Of a stretch of 64,000 nucleotides of DNA, positions 62,469 to 64,000 are shown piece by piece; within the stretch, counting starts at the first letter, position 1, and each line of letters opens with the position of its first letter. The position numbers and the translations under genes are program-made. The notes beneath the pieces were generated by a model that searched no databases, was not told where the DNA came from, and saw nothing but the letters and a program-made list of their open reading frames with translations. The stretch is from CAIWHR01 sp963779805 (GTDB lineage: Bacteria > Pseudomonadota > Gammaproteobacteria > Burkholderiales > Casimicrobiaceae), in assembly GCA_963779805.1 (NCBI GenBank), contig CAVZZN010000003.1, forward strand, positions 496,001-560,000, given 5' to 3'.

Positions 62469-64000
62469 CTACTTGATCGGCTCGCTGTTCGGGAGAGAAG
62501 CTTCCCGAACAGCGATCGTAGGTGTTGGTCTTATTGCGTCCAGTACCACTTGCCGGCTCAGGATCTCCGGCAGGAGCTGCGGCGGCTGTCCGGGACGGTA
62601 GACGACGTACGCAGGCACGCCGTTGCGCCCGAGGCGCGCGAGCGCTTCGGTGATGACGGCGTCGCGGCGCGTCCAGTCGGCGCGCAGCAGCGCCACCCCC
62701 GAGCGCGCGAACGCCGCGCGCGTGTCGGCGGTCTCGAGCACCAGGCGCTTGTTCACCTGGCACGTCACGCACCACGCCGCCGTGAAGTCGACGAACACGG
62801 TGCGGCCCGCGGCCTGCAGCTCCGAGACCTTCGCGGGCGTGTAGGCGTCCCAGCCTCCACTGTCCGAAAGTCTCGCGGTGCGTGCCGCCGGTTCGCCCTC
62901 GCCCGCGAACAGCGGCGCCGCGACGACGACACCCGCGGCGAGCGCTGCGACACCCGCGATCATCCAGCCGCGCGGACCGCCGCCGCGCACGATGCGCCAC
63001 GTCCACAGCACGAAACCGAGCGCGAGCAGCGCGAACAGCAACCGCACCACCGCGTCGTTGTCGCGCTGCGCACCGAGCACCCAGGCGAGCCAGATCACCG
63101 TTGCGTAGAGCGGGAACGCGAGCAGCTGCTTGAAGTGCGCGAGCCACGGCCCGGAGCGCGGCAGGCGCCGCCGCCATGCCGGGAACCACGCGAGCAGCGC
63201 GAAGGGCAACGCCATGCCCACGCCCAGCGCCCCGAACACCAGCAGCGTCGTCAACGCGGTTCCGGCAAGCGCGAACCCCAGCGCAGCGCCCATGAAAGGC
63301 GCGGTGCAGGGCGACGCGATGACCACCGCCAGCACGCCCGAGCCGAACGCATCCAGCGTGCGATTGCGCGACGTCCAGCCCGCAACACCCGACGGCGCGA
63401 ACTGGCCGAACTCGAACACGCCGGAGAGATTCAGTGCGAGCGCGAAGAAAAGCAGCGCGAGCACCGTCACCACGCCGGGCGACTGGAGCTGGAACCCCCA
63501 GCCGAGCTGCTCGCCTGCGGCACGCAATCCGAACAGCACGAACCCGAGCGCGAGGAACGTCAGCAGCACACCCGATGCGAACGCCATCGCTTCGGCCCGC
63601 ATCGTCGCCTTGCTGTCGTGGTGCCGGGCGAAGCCGAGCACCTTGATCGAGAGCACCGGGAAAACGCACGGCATGAGATTGAGCAGCACCCCGCCGCCGA
63701 GCGCGAAGAGCAGCGCGAGCGCGAGCGAGATGCCATTGCCCGACGTCGTCGGCGACGCGGCGGGTGCGAGATCGAGCGAGGCCGTGGGTGTGGCCGGACG
63801 CGCCCCGGCGGCGATCGTCCCCGAGAGCGGCACGTCGATCACCGCCGCCTTCACCTCGCTCGCGCCCGAGCCGAGGCCGTCGCTTGCCGTGAGCACGCCC
63901 GCGACGCGTTCGTAGCGTCCGGCGAACGCGCTCGAAACCGGCAGGACGATCTCGCGCGTCGCGCCGTCGCTGCCGACCTGCTGGGGCGCCGAGGGCTCGA
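62469..64000 (-). CDS. dsbD: thiol:disulfide interchange protein DsbD, N-terminal part outside the window
   Basis: Carries electrons from cytosolic thioredoxin across the inner membrane to DsbC and similar proteins. The visible 510 residues cover the end of the N-terminal periplasmic domain (FAGRYERVAGVLTASDG), the eight-span core with its two cysteines (LLNLMPCVFPVLSIKVLGFA and VIASPCTAPFMGAALGFAL), and the C-terminal thioredoxin domain FTAAWCVTCQVNKRLVLE with cis-Pro NGVPAYVVY. The last 20 or so residues (DAIRPTPTIAVREASLPNSE) are encoded by hairpin repeat copy C and are not part of the family. The frame is open at the right edge. Confidence 0.93.
   Translation of the reverse strand, partial: EPSAPQQVGSDGATREIVLPVSSAFAGRYERVAGVLTASDGLGSGASEVKAAVIDVPLSGTIAAGARPATPTASLDLAPAASPTTSGNGISLALALLFALGGGVLLNLMPCVFPVLSIKVLGFARHHDSKATMRAEAMAFASGVLLTFLALGFVLFGLRAAGEQLGWGFQLQSPGVVTVLALLFFALALNLSGVFEFGQFAPSGVAGWTSRNRTLDAFGSGVLAVVIASPCTAPFMGAALGFALAGTALTTLLVFGALGVGMALPFALLAWFPAWRRRLPRSGPWLAHFKQLLAFPLYATVIWLAWVLGAQRDNDAVVRLLFALLALGFVLWTWRIVRGGGPRGWMIAGVAALAAGVVVAAPLFAGEGEPAARTARLSDSGGWDAYTPAKVSELQAAGRTVFVDFTAAWCVTCQVNKRLVLETADTRAAFARSGVALLRADWTRRDAVITEALARLGRNGVPAYVVYRPGQPPQLLPEILSRQVVLDAIRPTPTIAVREASLPNSEPIK
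62485..62532 (-). repeat. hairpin repeat, copy C (minus orientation), inside the dsbD 3' end
   Basis: On the minus strand AAGACCAACACCTAC (62532-62518) is identical to copy B, and is followed five bases later by a 10-bp hairpin, CTGTTCGGGA pairing with TCCCGAACAG around 8 bases. The whole element is read as the C-terminal codons of dsbD. Confidence 0.7.

Noticed and set aside
28400..62532. CRISPR array or transposon ends from the repeated 15-mer
   Set aside because: Copies are tens of kilobases apart, not regularly spaced, have no spacers and bracket no transposase gene.

Overview
The window is a 64 kb piece of a high-GC (roughly two-thirds GC by eye) betaproteobacterial chromosome. Gene content and order point to the Burkholderiales/Rhodocyclales neighbourhood: mlaFEDACB, a YadGH-like exporter, ibaG and murA lead into hisGDCBHAFIE; kdsD-kdsC-lptCAB-rpoN-hpf-ptsN-hprK-rapZ form one run; then yebC-ruvC-ruvA-ruvB, ybgC-tolQRA and dksA. 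No prophage, insertion sequence, CRISPR array or tRNA was recognised. The chromosome also carries menB and menE, which suggests a menaquinone pathway.

Layout. 1-18271 is all minus strand: histidine biosynthesis (1-6677), guaD and queF (6733-8922), murA, ibaG, an ABC-2 exporter, the Mla phospholipid-transport operon (12356-16266) and a KefB-like antiporter. 18404-33526 is all plus strand: Kdo synthesis and LPS transport, sigma-54 and the PTSNtr/RapZ regulatory genes, yebC, the Holliday-junction genes, and ybgC-tolQRA without tolB or pal. 33585-41290 is mixed: a large protein of unknown function, an FKBP, pepN, fpr, a GNAT-lipoprotein-HAD operon. 41384-52769 is a long minus-strand run: menE, menB, a Bug-type binding protein, an SDR, DUF3025, a zinc-ribbon/SPFH pair, dsbC, a UbiH-type hydroxylase, hslV and a STAS protein. 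52944-64000 holds sodB, dksA, pyrC, the RNase P RNA gene, a PYROXD2-like oxidoreductase, fabI, a SodC-like lipoprotein, hslU (unusually about 8 kb from hslV), an AEC carrier, a LysE exporter and the 3' part of dsbD.

Two things cut across the window. First, about 21 otherwise well-conserved genes are broken by about 28 frameshifts. Every one I could resolve fits a single extra base, never a missing one, and removing it restores the family sequence. I read these as insertion-type sequencing errors, so the genes are annotated over their full span and not as decayed genes. Second, two families of short intergenic repeats are present: (a) three copies of a 15-base word (AAGACCAAMACCTAC) followed by a hairpin of varying sequence, one of which has become the end of the dsbD reading frame and another the start of an AEC carrier gene; and (b) palindromes built on ACTCGGAGT/ACTCCGAGT at five sites downstream of genes. 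I know no name for either.

Functionally the window is mostly core metabolism and envelope biogenesis. Its less ordinary parts are the menB-menE pair, the SPFH protein fused to a helix-turn-helix domain with its zinc-ribbon partner, the split hslV/hslU, two small ORFs with stop/start overlaps inside the mla and ruv operons, and the repeat families.
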